This document shows positions 1-8,013 of a DNA stretch of 64,000 nt, piece by piece. Below the pieces are notes generated by a model. That model made no database searches. It was not told the DNA's origin and worked only from the letters and a program-made list of their open reading frames with translations. Origin of the DNA: Gemmatirosa kalamazoonensis (GTDB taxonomy: Bacteria > Gemmatimonadota > Gemmatimonadetes > Gemmatimonadales > Gemmatimonadaceae); assembly GCF_000522985.1 (NCBI RefSeq), contig NZ_CP007128.1, positions 4,696,220-4,760,219 of the forward strand, written 5' to 3'. The position numbers were made by a program, and so were the translations under genes. How positions within the stretch are numbered: position 1 is the first letter of the stretch; every line of letters starts with the position of its first letter.

Positions 1-1
1 T

Positions 2-2614
2 GCGCTCGACCTCGACGCGCTGCTCGACCACGTCGACGCGCTGCCTCTCGCGCTGTGCGCGCTCTCGGCCCGCGCGTTCACGCTGTTCTTCCTGCTCATC
101 AACACCGCCGAGCAAGTGCACCGCGTGCGGCGACGCGCGACGTACGCGCAGCACGAGGGCGGCGACGCACCGCAGGTGGCGTCCGCGCGGTGGACGATGC
201 GGCGGCTGCGCGAGAGCGGCCGGAACGCCGCCGAGGTGGCGCGCGCCGTCGAGCGGCTCGACGTGCGTCCCGTGCTCACGGCGCACCCCACGGAGAGCAC
301 GCGCCGCACGCTGCTCGGCCTGCAGGCGCGCGTCGCCGACCTGCTGCTGCGCCGCGCCGACGCGTCGGACTCCGAGCGGCGCGCGATCGACGATGCGCTC
401 GAGGGCGAGGTGGAGCTGCTCTGGCTCACCGCGGAGGTGCGCCACGACCGCCCGTCGGTGCTCGACGAGGTGAGCACGGTGCTGTGGTACCTCGAGACGC
501 GCCTGCTCGACGCGAGCGCGCGCACGCAGGACGCGCTCGTGCGCGCGTACGAGGCGGAGTTCGGCGCCGCGTCGGACGCCGTCAGGCTCGCCGTGCCGCT
601 GCGCATCGGCAACTGGGTGGGCGGCGATCGCGACGGCAATCCGTTCGTGACGCCCGAGGTCACCGTCGCCGCGGCGCGCCGCGCGAGCCACGTCATCCTC
701 GGCCGCTACCGCGACGTCGTGGACGGGTTGATCGAGCGGCTGTCGCTCGCCGCGCACATCGCGCCGCCGCCGGCTGCGCTGCTGGAGACGCTGGAGAGCG
801 ACAGGGCGGTGCTCCCCGAGGTGTGGGAGGCGAACCGCCGCCGAAACGCCGACGAGCCGCTGCGGCTCAAGCTCACGTTCATGGCCGCCCGGCTCGACGC
901 GACGCGGCGGCGCGTGGCGTCGCGCGACGCGGGACGGCCCGCGCACGAGCCGGCGGCGTACGACGACGTCGCGGCGTTCGAGCGCGACCTGCAGCTCGTG
1001 CGCGGCTACCTGCTCGACGCGGGCGCGGCGGAGGCGTGCCGCACCGCATTCGACCCGCTGCTCGCGCGCGTGCGCGCGTACGGCTTCCACGGGTTCCGCA
1101 TGGACGTCCGCGACCACGCCGACGTGCACGCCGCGGCGCTCGACGACCTCGCGGCGCAGGTCGGGTTAGGCACCCTGGACGCCGACGCGATGCGGCGCGA
1201 GCTGCTCGGCCGGCGTCCGCTCGTCGGACCGCACGTGCCGCTCGCCGACGCGACCCGCCGCGTGCTCGACACGTTCCGCGCCGTCCGCGTCGTGCAGGAC
1301 GAGAGCGGCGAGCCGGCGGCGTCCACGTACATCGTGTCGATGGCGACGTGCGCCGAGGATCTGCTGCGCGTGCTGGTGCTCGCGCGCGAGGCGGGGCTCG
1401 TCGATCTCGCGGCCGATCCGCCGGTCTCGCGCATCGACACCGTGCCGCTGTTCGAGACGCTCGACGATCTGGAGCGCGCGCCCGACGTGCTGCGCGCGCT
1501 GTTCGCCGACGAGGTGTACGCGCGGCAGCTCGCGGCGCGCGGCCGTCGGCAGCAGGTGATGATCGGCTACTCCGACTCGGGCAAGGACGCGGGGATGCTC
1601 GCGTCGTCGTGGGCGCTGTACCGCGCGCAGGAGATGCTCTCCGCGGTGTGCCGCGAGCACGGCATCGATCTGCGGCTGTTCCACGGCCGCGGCGGGAGCG
1701 TGGGACGCGGCGGGGGCTCGCCGGTGTACCGCGCGCTCGCCGCGCTGCCGCCAGGCACGAACGAAGGCCTCATCAAGATCACCGAGCAGGGCGAGATCAT
1801 CTCGCAGCAGTTCGGCCTCGCGCCGATCGCCGAGCGCACGTTCGAGGTGACGCTGAGCGGCACGCTGCTGCACGCGTTCACCGACTGGCGCGACCGCGTC
1901 GACCCGGCCGAGGTGGCGCGCTTCCGCGAGACGATGGACGCGCTGGCCGCGCGATCGCTCGACCTGTACCGCGACCTCGTGCATCATGGCGACGCGCTGT
2001 TCGCGCTGTTCCTCACCGCGACGCCGGTGACCGAGCTCGCGGCCGCGCGCTTCGGCTCGCGTCCCGCCTACCGGCCGGGCGCGAAGCCCGGCATCGAGGG
2101 CATTCGCGCGATCCCGTGGCAGTTCGGCTGGACGCAGATCCGTCTCATGCTCCCCGGCTGGCTCGGCGTCGGCAGCGCGCTCGCCGAGCTCGCGGCGAAG
2201 CCGGGCGGCCTCGACGTGCTGCGCCGCATGGCCGAGGCGTGGCCGTTCTTCGACGACCTGCTGGCGAAGATCGAGATGGTGTGCGCGAAGGCCGACCTCG
2301 AGATCGCGCGCGCGTACGTGGAACGGTTAGGCGGCGACGTGCAGCTGCTCGCCGAGCTGGACGCCGAGTACGCGCGCACGGTCGACGCGCTGCTGCGCAT
2401 CCGTGGCACGGGACACCTCGTGAACGACTCCGACGTGCTGCGCGCGGCGATCACGCTGCGCAACCCGTACGTCGACGCGCTGTCGCTGCTGCAGATCACG
2501 CTGCTGCGCCGCAAGCGCGCCGCCGCGGAGGGGAGCGACGAGCGTGCGCGCGCCGAGGAGGCCGTCGCGGCGACGCTGAGCGGCATCGCGCAGGGGCTGC
2601 GCAACACCGGCTGA
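2..2614 (+). CDS. ppc: Phosphoenolpyruvate carboxylase, 5' end outside window
   Basis: It carboxylates phosphoenolpyruvate to oxaloacetate, an anaplerotic cytosolic reaction. The frame is open from base 2, so the start lies upstream; 870 codons are visible of a family that is usually about 880-950 aa. A GTG at 116 is in frame, but the residues before it (INTAEQVHRVRR) are conserved family sequence, so it is not the start. Visible family motifs are VLTAHPTESTRRT near the N-terminus with the catalytic His, GGDRDGNPFVT, GYSDSGKDAGM, and the FHGRGGSVGRGGG loop. The C-terminus ends in NTG, as is typical. The gene ends convergently with a zinc-ribbon gene across a hairpin repeat. The call is secure. 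Confidence 0.96.
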   Translation, partial: ALDLDALLDHVDALPLALCALSARAFTLFFLLINTAEQVHRVRRRATYAQHEGGDAPQVASARWTMRRLRESGRNAAEVARAVERLDVRPVLTAHPTESTRRTLLGLQARVADLLLRRADASDSERRAIDDALEGEVELLWLTAEVRHDRPSVLDEVSTVLWYLETRLLDASARTQDALVRAYEAEFGAASDAVRLAVPLRIGNWVGGDRDGNPFVTPEVTVAAARRASHVILGRYRDVVDGLIERLSLAAHIAPPPAALLETLESDRAVLPEVWEANRRRNADEPLRLKLTFMAARLDATRRRVASRDAGRPAHEPAAYDDVAAFERDLQLVRGYLLDAGAAEACRTAFDPLLARVRAYGFHGFRMDVRDHADVHAAALDDLAAQVGLGTLDADAMRRELLGRRPLVGPHVPLADATRRVLDTFRAVRVVQDESGEPAASTYIVSMATCAEDLLRVLVLAREAGLVDLAADPPVSRIDTVPLFETLDDLERAPDVLRALFADEVYARQLAARGRRQQVMIGYSDSGKDAGMLASSWALYRAQEMLSAVCREHGIDLRLFHGRGGSVGRGGGSPVYRALAALPPGTNEGLIKITEQGEIISQQFGLAPIAERTFEVTLSGTLLHAFTDWRDRVDPAEVARFRETMDALAARSLDLYRDLVHHGDALFALFLTATPVTELAAARFGSRPAYRPGAKPGIEGIRAIPWQFGWTQIRLMLPGWLGVGSALAELAAKPGGLDVLRRMAEAWPFFDDLLAKIEMVCAKADLEIARAYVERLGGDVQLLAELDAEYARTVDALLRIRGTGHLVNDSDVLRAAITLRNPYVDALSLLQITLLRRKRAAAEGSDERARAEEAVAATLSGIAQGLRNTG

Positions 2615-2668
2615 GCGCGCTCCCGCGGCATGTGGCGGACGTTCGCGCTCGGTCGCTGAGGCGACGAC

Positions 2669-2748
2669 CGCACCCCAGAACGCAGAGACCGCAGAGCCCC
2701 TCGCCGCGTGCGGGTGGCTCTGCGGTCTCCGCGTTCCGTGTGGTGCGG
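2669..2748. repeat. Hairpin repeat (element 1), GCAGAG-type arms
   Basis: The core arms at 2679-2698 and 2716-2735 pair at 19 of 20 positions. The outer segments 2669-2678 and 2739-2748 pair at 9 of 10. The arm is built of loose repeats of CGCAGAGACC/GCAGAGCC. It fills the gap between the convergent ppc and zinc-ribbon genes, where a bidirectional terminator would be expected. There is no T-tract on either side. Confidence 0.85.
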
Positions 2749-2751
2749 ACC

Positions 2752-2982
2752 TCAGCGCGGCGGGTCGCCGCGTCGGAAGTCGCGTGGGAAGTCGTGTGGG
2801 AACGATGCGCCGCGGCTCGAGGCCGTCACCTCGGCGCGCTCGTCGCCGGGCTCCTCGAACTCGTCGCCACCGCAATAGCAGCGCGGGACCGCGTCGCCGC
2901 CGCGGAGGGTGATGCCGTGGCCGCATCGTCGGCAGTGGATCGCGCCATCTCCTGACGTCCGGTCGCCGAATCGCAGGGTCAT
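2752..2982 (-). CDS. Small zinc-ribbon protein, 76 aa
   Basis: It has a CRRCG knuckle near residue 17 and an RCYCGG knuckle about 20 residues later, which is consistent with one zinc-ribbon site. The acidic segment EFEEPGDE and a basic tail follow. There is no signal peptide or membrane segment, so it is probably cytosolic. The reading frame could begin at 3069, but the ATG at 2982 places a short lead before the first Cys pair and is preferred. I cannot assign a function; similar short ribbons occur in rubredoxin-like and transcription-associated proteins. It lies convergent to ppc. Confidence 0.6.
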   Translation of the reverse strand: MTLRFGDRTSGDGAIHCRRCGHGITLRGGDAVPRCYCGGDEFEEPGDERAEVTASSRGASFPHDFPRDFRRGDPPR

Positions 2983-3168
2983 TCGTCGGGTCTCAGGGTG
3001 GATGCTCGCGGCCGGCAGGAGGCCGGGCGTAGCGTCCGTGCAACATTGGAGCCTAACGATCTCCCCCACAGTGAAAGCCGGCGCGCGTTCGCACGGTGAC
3101 CACGGTCACACGCGGGGCGCCCGTGCGCTCGTGAGCGCGCTCGTGAGCGCGCCGCCGTACCGAACGGC
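2983..3168. other. Short intergenic stretch with a small palindrome
   Basis: This is the gap between the zinc-ribbon start and the kinase stop. It contains GTGACCACGGTCAC at 3096-3109 (6-bp arms, 2-bp spacer), which could be an operator half-site pair. It also contains one GCCTAAC heptamer at 3051 and a small direct repeat CTCGTGAGCG near 3130-3150. I see no gene. Confidence 0.35.
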
Positions 3169-4851
3169 TCAGCGCACCGAGAGCAGCCGCCAGCGCGTGC
3201 CGTCGTAGCGCAGCGACGCCCGGAAGCTCACGGGCTGGCGCTCGGCCTTGCCGCCGCTCGTCATGAACTCGTACGTGCCGGCGACGCGCGCGTCCGCCAT
3301 CGCGCCGGTCACGTCGAGGCCGGCGATCGCGAGCGACACCTTCATCGAGCGCGCCGCGTCGAAGAACTGCGCGAAGCTGCGCTCCTGCGGCGCGGTGAGC
3401 CCCGGATACGCCTCGCGCAGCGCGGCGAGATCGCGCGACTCGATGGCCCGGGCGTACGCAGCGATCGCGTCGGGGATGCGCGCGGGATCCGCGGCCGGTC
3501 GCGCGGGCGACGCCGGCGGCGCGGCGGTGACGGGCGCGCTCGAAGCCGCGACCGGCGCGACGGTTGCTGCGACGGCCTGCGCGACCCCCGGCGCGACGAC
3601 GGTGGGCGCCGGCGGCGGTGCCGGGACGTCGGCCCTCGCGTTAGGCGTCGGCGCCGGCGCCGCGTCGGGCGGTGCCGCCGATGCGCTGCTGGGCGCGGGC
3701 GGCGGCGCCGGGCGCGCAGTCCGCGCCGCGACGACCGGCGGCGGCGCACTCGGCGCACTCGGCGCGCTCGGCGCGCTGGGCCCCACGACGGCTCGCGTCA
3801 CCGTGTGCGTGGAATCGGCGACGACGGCGCTCGCCGTCGGCGCGGTCGGCGCCGAGGCGCGCGCGGCTGCCGCACGCGACGACAGCCCCCACGCGATCGC
3901 CGCGGCCGCGGCGGCGCCTAACACGCCGCCGATCCACGGCAGGGCACGACGCGCCGAGCGGCCGCGCGTCGGCTTGGCGGCGACGGACGGCACGCGCAGC
4001 GACAGCGTGCCCGGGAATCCGCCGCCGCTCAGCGCTGCGCGCTCCGCGGTGACGTCGGCGGCCATCTCCAGCGCGCTTTGATAACGGTCCGACTCCTCCT
4101 TCTCGAGCGCGCGGCGCACGATCCGCTCGAGTCCGGGCGGGACGCCCGGCACCATCTCGGCGAGCGGCGTCGGCTCCTCGCTCACGATCTTGTACATCAC
4201 GCTGTGCAGCGTGGGCCCGCCGAACGGCTTGGAGCCGGCGAGCAGCTCGTAGAGCATCGTGCCCACGGCGAAGATGTCCGACGCCGGCGAGACGCGGCCG
4301 CCGGTGACCTGCTCGGGCGCCATGTAGCTCGGGGTGCCCATCTGCGCGCCCGTCCGCGTGATGGTCGACGCGGTGAGATGCGCGACGCCGAAGTCCATGA
4401 GCTTCGCGTGCCCGTCGGTCGTGATGCGGATGTTCGCCGGCTTCACGTCGCGGTGCACGATGCCGCGCTTGTGCGCGTAGGCCAGCGCGGTGAGCACGTC
4501 GATCACGATCTCGAGCTTCGTCTGCAGCTTCAGCGGCTCGCGGCGCTGCAGCACCGTCTCCAGATCGGTGCCCTCGACGAACTCCATCGCGATGAACAGG
4601 TGCCCGTCGGTCTCGCCGAAGTCGTAGACGGTGACGATGTTCGGGTGCGTCAGCGAGCCGCCGAGCTGCGCCTCGCGCAGGAACCGGTCGCGCAGCTCGT
4701 CCTGCCGCGCGATCGACTCGCTCATGATCTTCACCGCCACGACGCGGCTCAGCACCGTGTCCTCGGCCCGATAGACGACACCCATCGCCCCCTCGCCCAC
4801 GAGCTCGAGGATGCGATACTTCCCGATCGGCGAGCGGGTGACGGCGGCCAT
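3169..4851 (-). CDS. Receptor-type Ser/Thr protein kinase with C-terminal NTF2/SnoaL-like domain
   Basis: This is a PknB-like Hanks kinase. Residues 10-275 carry the Gly loop GEGAMGVVYRAED, VAVKIM, the catalytic loop HRDVKPANI, DFGVAH and the APEQV segment. A Pro/Ala-rich linker follows a hydrophobic helix near residues 302-322 (WIGGVLGAAAAAAIAWG), so the C-terminus is predicted outside the cytoplasm. The last 110 residues (AIAAYARAIESRDLAALR to the end) resemble an NTF2/SnoaL-like fold and are probably the sensor. The start at 4851 (MAAVTRSPIGKY) lies just before the kinase domain; an upstream in-frame ATG at 4938 would add an unlikely leader. It is divergent from the outer-membrane barrel gene. 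Confidence 0.88.
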   Translation of the reverse strand: MAAVTRSPIGKYRILELVGEGAMGVVYRAEDTVLSRVVAVKIMSESIARQDELRDRFLREAQLGGSLTHPNIVTVYDFGETDGHLFIAMEFVEGTDLETVLQRREPLKLQTKLEIVIDVLTALAYAHKRGIVHRDVKPANIRITTDGHAKLMDFGVAHLTASTITRTGAQMGTPSYMAPEQVTGGRVSPASDIFAVGTMLYELLAGSKPFGGPTLHSVMYKIVSEEPTPLAEMVPGVPPGLERIVRRALEKEESDRYQSALEMAADVTAERAALSGGGFPGTLSLRVPSVAAKPTRGRSARRALPWIGGVLGAAAAAAIAWGLSSRAAAARASAPTAPTASAVVADSTHTVTRAVVGPSAPSAPSAPSAPPPVVAARTARPAPPPAPSSASAAPPDAAPAPTPNARADVPAPPPAPTVVAPGVAQAVAATVAPVAASSAPVTAAPPASPARPAADPARIPDAIAAYARAIESRDLAALREAYPGLTAPQERSFAQFFDAARSMKVSLAIAGLDVTGAMADARVAGTYEFMTSGGKAERQPVSFRASLRYDGTRWRLLSVR

Positions 4852-4969
4852 GAGCCCGAGTGAACGCGCGGTGCGTGTGCGGAGGGCGATTGCGGATGGG
4901 ATGTCGGGCAATATCCTACCCGGCCCCGGCGTCAGCAATGCGCGGCGCCGGGGTTTGGTTCCCTCCTCT

Positions 4970-6343
4970 ATGAACTACGCGATGTCGCTCCGTTCCCGGA
5001 CACTGCTGCGTACGCTCGCCGCGCTGCTGCTCGTGCCCCTCGTCGGCACGCCGGCGCCGCTCGCCGCGCAGGGACTGCGCGACCGCATCGCGGAGCTGTT
5101 CATCTTCGGCTCGGGCGAGGATCCGCTCTTCCTCGCCGGCTCGGCGGATCCGAGCAACCCGATCACGATCCAGGCGCACGGCACGCACTTCGTGCCGTCC
5201 TCCGCGGCGCAGAACGGCTCCATCATCGGCTTCCTCGTCGACGCGATCGGCACCAGCGTCGCGAACACGCCCATCGGCTCGACGAGCGGCGGCGTGACCT
5301 TCCGCTTCGAGGGCGGCATCCCCGTGAAGACGTCGACGTCCGCGGGCCCGATCTTCGCCGAGCGCGCGACGACGCTGGGGCGCGGCCGCGTGCTCGCCGG
5401 CGCGACCCACAGCGCGTTCCGCTTCACGTCGCTGCGCGGCGTGCCGCTGTCGAACGTGCAGCTCGCGTTCACGCACGAGAACGTGGACTTCGCGGGCTGC
5501 GACACGGTGTACCACGACAGCTGCAAGAAGATGGGGGTGCCGGCCCTGGAGAACGACGTCATCGACGTGAACCTCGCGCTCGACATGAAGGTGTCGGTGA
5601 CGTCGCTCTACGTGACGTACGGCGTCAGCGACCGCCTCGACGTGTCCGCGGTGGTGCCGATCGTGTCGACGTCGATGCACGGCGAGAGCCTCGCGCAGGT
5701 GGTGCCGTTCGGCGGGCCGACGGCGGCGCACTTCTTCGCCGGCACGCCGTCCAACCCCGTGCTCACCGCGAGCCGCGCCGTGAGCGGATCGGCCACGGGA
5801 CTCGGCGACGTCGCGGTGCGCGCGAAGCTGCGGCTCGCGGACTCGCCGCGCGCGAGCCTCGCCGTGCTGGCCGAGTCGCGCTTCGCGACGGGCAGCGCCG
5901 ACGACCTGCTCGGATCCGGCGCGTTCATGGCGCGCGGCCTCGCGGTCCTCACCGGCCGCGCCGGCGACGTGTCGCCGCACGCGAACCTCGGCTACATGTA
6001 CCGCGGCGGCGGGCGCCAGAACGACGCGGTGCTCGCCACCGCCGGCTTCGACCAGCGCGTGACCGACCAGGTGACGCTCGCCGCGGACGTCGTGAGCGAG
6101 CTGCAGGTCGGGACGTCGCGGCTGCGACTACCCCAGCCGGTCGTCTACGACGCGCCGTTCCGCCGCACCGTGACGCCGACGAGCATCCCCGACGAGCGCG
6201 ACGACATCGTCAGCGGCTCGTTCGGCTTCAAGGTGATGCCGCGCCGCGACGTGACGCTCGTGCTGAACGCGCTCGTGCCGCTCAACCGCGGCGGCCTCCG
6301 CGCCGATCGCATCTTCACCGGCGGCGCCGAAGTCACGTTCTGA
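4970..6343 (+). CDS. Predicted outer-membrane beta-barrel protein
   Basis: It is a 457-aa secreted protein with a clear signal peptide (LLRTLAALLLVPLVGTPAP, cleavage near APLAAQG). The body alternates short hydrophobic strands and turns and ends in an aromatic Phe (GGAEVTF), the usual outer-membrane barrel C-terminus. The pattern DVAVRAKLRL / ESRFATGSADDLLGSG resembles the phenol-degradation MetA-like transporter barrel family, but I hold that loosely. Two Cys (near GCDTVYHDSCKK) may pair in a loop. The start at 4970 or 4982 fits the signal peptide. Its last 216 bp overlap antisense the GMC oxidoreductase frame. Confidence 0.7.
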   Translation: MNYAMSLRSRTLLRTLAALLLVPLVGTPAPLAAQGLRDRIAELFIFGSGEDPLFLAGSADPSNPITIQAHGTHFVPSSAAQNGSIIGFLVDAIGTSVANTPIGSTSGGVTFRFEGGIPVKTSTSAGPIFAERATTLGRGRVLAGATHSAFRFTSLRGVPLSNVQLAFTHENVDFAGCDTVYHDSCKKMGVPALENDVIDVNLALDMKVSVTSLYVTYGVSDRLDVSAVVPIVSTSMHGESLAQVVPFGGPTAAHFFAGTPSNPVLTASRAVSGSATGLGDVAVRAKLRLADSPRASLAVLAESRFATGSADDLLGSGAFMARGLAVLTGRAGDVSPHANLGYMYRGGGRQNDAVLATAGFDQRVTDQVTLAADVVSELQVGTSRLRLPQPVVYDAPFRRTVTPTSIPDERDDIVSGSFGFKVMPRRDVTLVLNALVPLNRGGLRADRIFTGGAEVTF

Positions 6344-7942
6344 CGGCGGAACGAGGGACATCAGATATTCGGCGAGCGCCGCGATCGTGAGGCTGGGGTT
6401 CACGCCCGGGTTGCCGGGCATGATCGAGCCGTCCACCACGTAGAGCCCCGGGTGACCGTGGACCTGCCCATCGAGCCCGACGACGCCCTCCGACGCGTCG
6501 CGGCCGACCGGGCAGCCGCCGAGGATGTGCGCGGTCATCGGGATGCCTAACAGTCCCTCGTTGATCGAGCCCATCGCCACGCCGTTCGTGCGCTCGGCGA
6601 ACGCGCGCGCCACACGGTGGCCGACGTCGACCTTCACGGGGATCGTCGCTTCCTCGTCGGGACGCGAGACGAGGTCGCGGCGCCACGCGGTGAACACGCT
6701 CCGACCGAGCCGGAGCCGGATCCGGTTGTCCTCGGTCTGCATCACGAGGAGGATCGTCGTTCGCTCCGCCCACCCGGGGAGCACGTAGGCGCGCAGCACG
6801 TCCATCGGGCGGCGCACGAGATCGACGAGCGTCTTCGCCACGCGCGCGAGCCGGCCGCCGGAGTCGACGAGCGGGCCGGCGAGGAAGCGGAGCGCCGACG
6901 ATCCGGCCGGGTAGCGCACGGGCTCGATCGTCGTCACCGGATCGGCGTTGAAGATGGAGGTGATCGCGACGCCCTTCGAGTAGTCGACCGTTCGGTCGCG
7001 GCTCCCGACGCCGAGCAGCGCCTCGCTGTTCGTGCGCACCAGATCCCCGAGCCGCGGCGAGAGGCGCGGCAGCGATCGCGTCACGTCGCGGCACCGGAGC
7101 AGCAGCCGGAGCGTGCCCAACGCCCCGGCCGCGAACACCACGTGCCGCGCGCGCACCACCGTCGCGCGACGCCGCAGCAGCGCCGTGCTGCTCACGTACT
7201 CCACGGCGTAGCGCGCGCCGTCGTCCTCGTCCCGACCGAGCGGCCGCACGTCGCGCACGTGGCACTCGGCGCGGACCTCGACGCCGCGCCGCTCGGCGAG
7301 CCAGAGGTAGTTCTTGACGAGCGTGTTCTTCGCGTTGTGGCGGCAGCCGACCATGCACGCGCCGCAGTGGATGCAGCCGCGTCGCGGCGGCCCCTCGCCG
7401 CCGAAGTACGGGTCGGGCACCTCCTGCCCTTCCCGCCCCGGCTCGCCGAAGTACGCGCCGACGGGCACCGGGCGGAACGTGCCCTCGGTGCCTAACGATC
7501 GCGCGATCTCGTGCAGCGCGCCGTCGGCCGGCCCGAGGCGGGGGTTCTCGGCGACGCCGAGCATGCGGCGCGCGGTGGCGAAGTGCGGCGCGAGCAGCGC
7601 ACGCCAGTCGGCGAGGTGGCGCCACGCCGGCGTGTCGAACGTCGCGTCGTCGGGCGCGGTGAGCACGTTCGCGTAGCCGAGGCTCCCGCCGCCGACGCCC
7701 GCGCCGTGCAGCACGAACACGTCGCGGAAGGGGCTGATCTGCAGGATGCCGAAGCAGCGCAGCGCGGGCGCCCAGAGGTAGCGGCGCAGGTTCCAGGTGG
7801 TGCGCGCGAAGTCCTCGTCGCGAAAGCGCCGGCCGCGCTCGAGCACGAGCACGCGATACCCCTTCTCGGCGAGCCGCAGCGCCGAGACGCTGCCGCCGAA
7901 GCCGGAGCCGACGATCACGTAGTCGTAGGTCGCGTCACGCAT
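6128..7942 (-). CDS. GMC-family oxidoreductase, cholesterol-oxidase-like
   Basis: This is an FAD-dependent oxidoreductase of about 604 aa. The N-terminus has the Rossmann motif VIVGSGFGGSVSALRLAE. A CIHCGACMVGCRHNAKNTL cysteine cluster lies near residue 190; I recall this cluster from ChoD-type GMC enzymes. The C-terminus has the GMC signatures HILGGCPVG and VVDGSIMPGNPGVNPS. The likely substrate is a sterol or other hydrophobic alcohol. The family normally ends shortly after AALAEYLMSLVP, but here the frame runs about 70 residues further, antisense through the end of the barrel gene, with an Arg/Ala/Glu-rich tail typical of shadow translation. The start at 7942 is chosen directly before the FAD motif. 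Confidence 0.85.
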   Translation of the reverse strand: MRDATYDYVIVGSGFGGSVSALRLAEKGYRVLVLERGRRFRDEDFARTTWNLRRYLWAPALRCFGILQISPFRDVFVLHGAGVGGGSLGYANVLTAPDDATFDTPAWRHLADWRALLAPHFATARRMLGVAENPRLGPADGALHEIARSLGTEGTFRPVPVGAYFGEPGREGQEVPDPYFGGEGPPRRGCIHCGACMVGCRHNAKNTLVKNYLWLAERRGVEVRAECHVRDVRPLGRDEDDGARYAVEYVSSTALLRRRATVVRARHVVFAAGALGTLRLLLRCRDVTRSLPRLSPRLGDLVRTNSEALLGVGSRDRTVDYSKGVAITSIFNADPVTTIEPVRYPAGSSALRFLAGPLVDSGGRLARVAKTLVDLVRRPMDVLRAYVLPGWAERTTILLVMQTEDNRIRLRLGRSVFTAWRRDLVSRPDEEATIPVKVDVGHRVARAFAERTNGVAMGSINEGLLGIPMTAHILGGCPVGRDASEGVVGLDGQVHGHPGLYVVDGSIMPGNPGVNPSLTIAALAEYLMSLVPPSERDFGAAGEDAIGAEAAAVERHERVQHERHVAARHHLEAERAADDVVALVGDARRRHGAAERRVVDDRLG

Positions 7943-8013
7943 GCGCGCAGGTGTCCCGACGCGAGGTCCGATTGCTTGCTGCCCCACGGGCCCGCCCATA
8001 AGTTCGCCGTGCC

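Noticed and set aside
2669-2748. Classical Rho-independent terminator
   Set aside because: The stem is strong but there is no T-run after it on either strand, so I annotate it as a repeat and leave function open.
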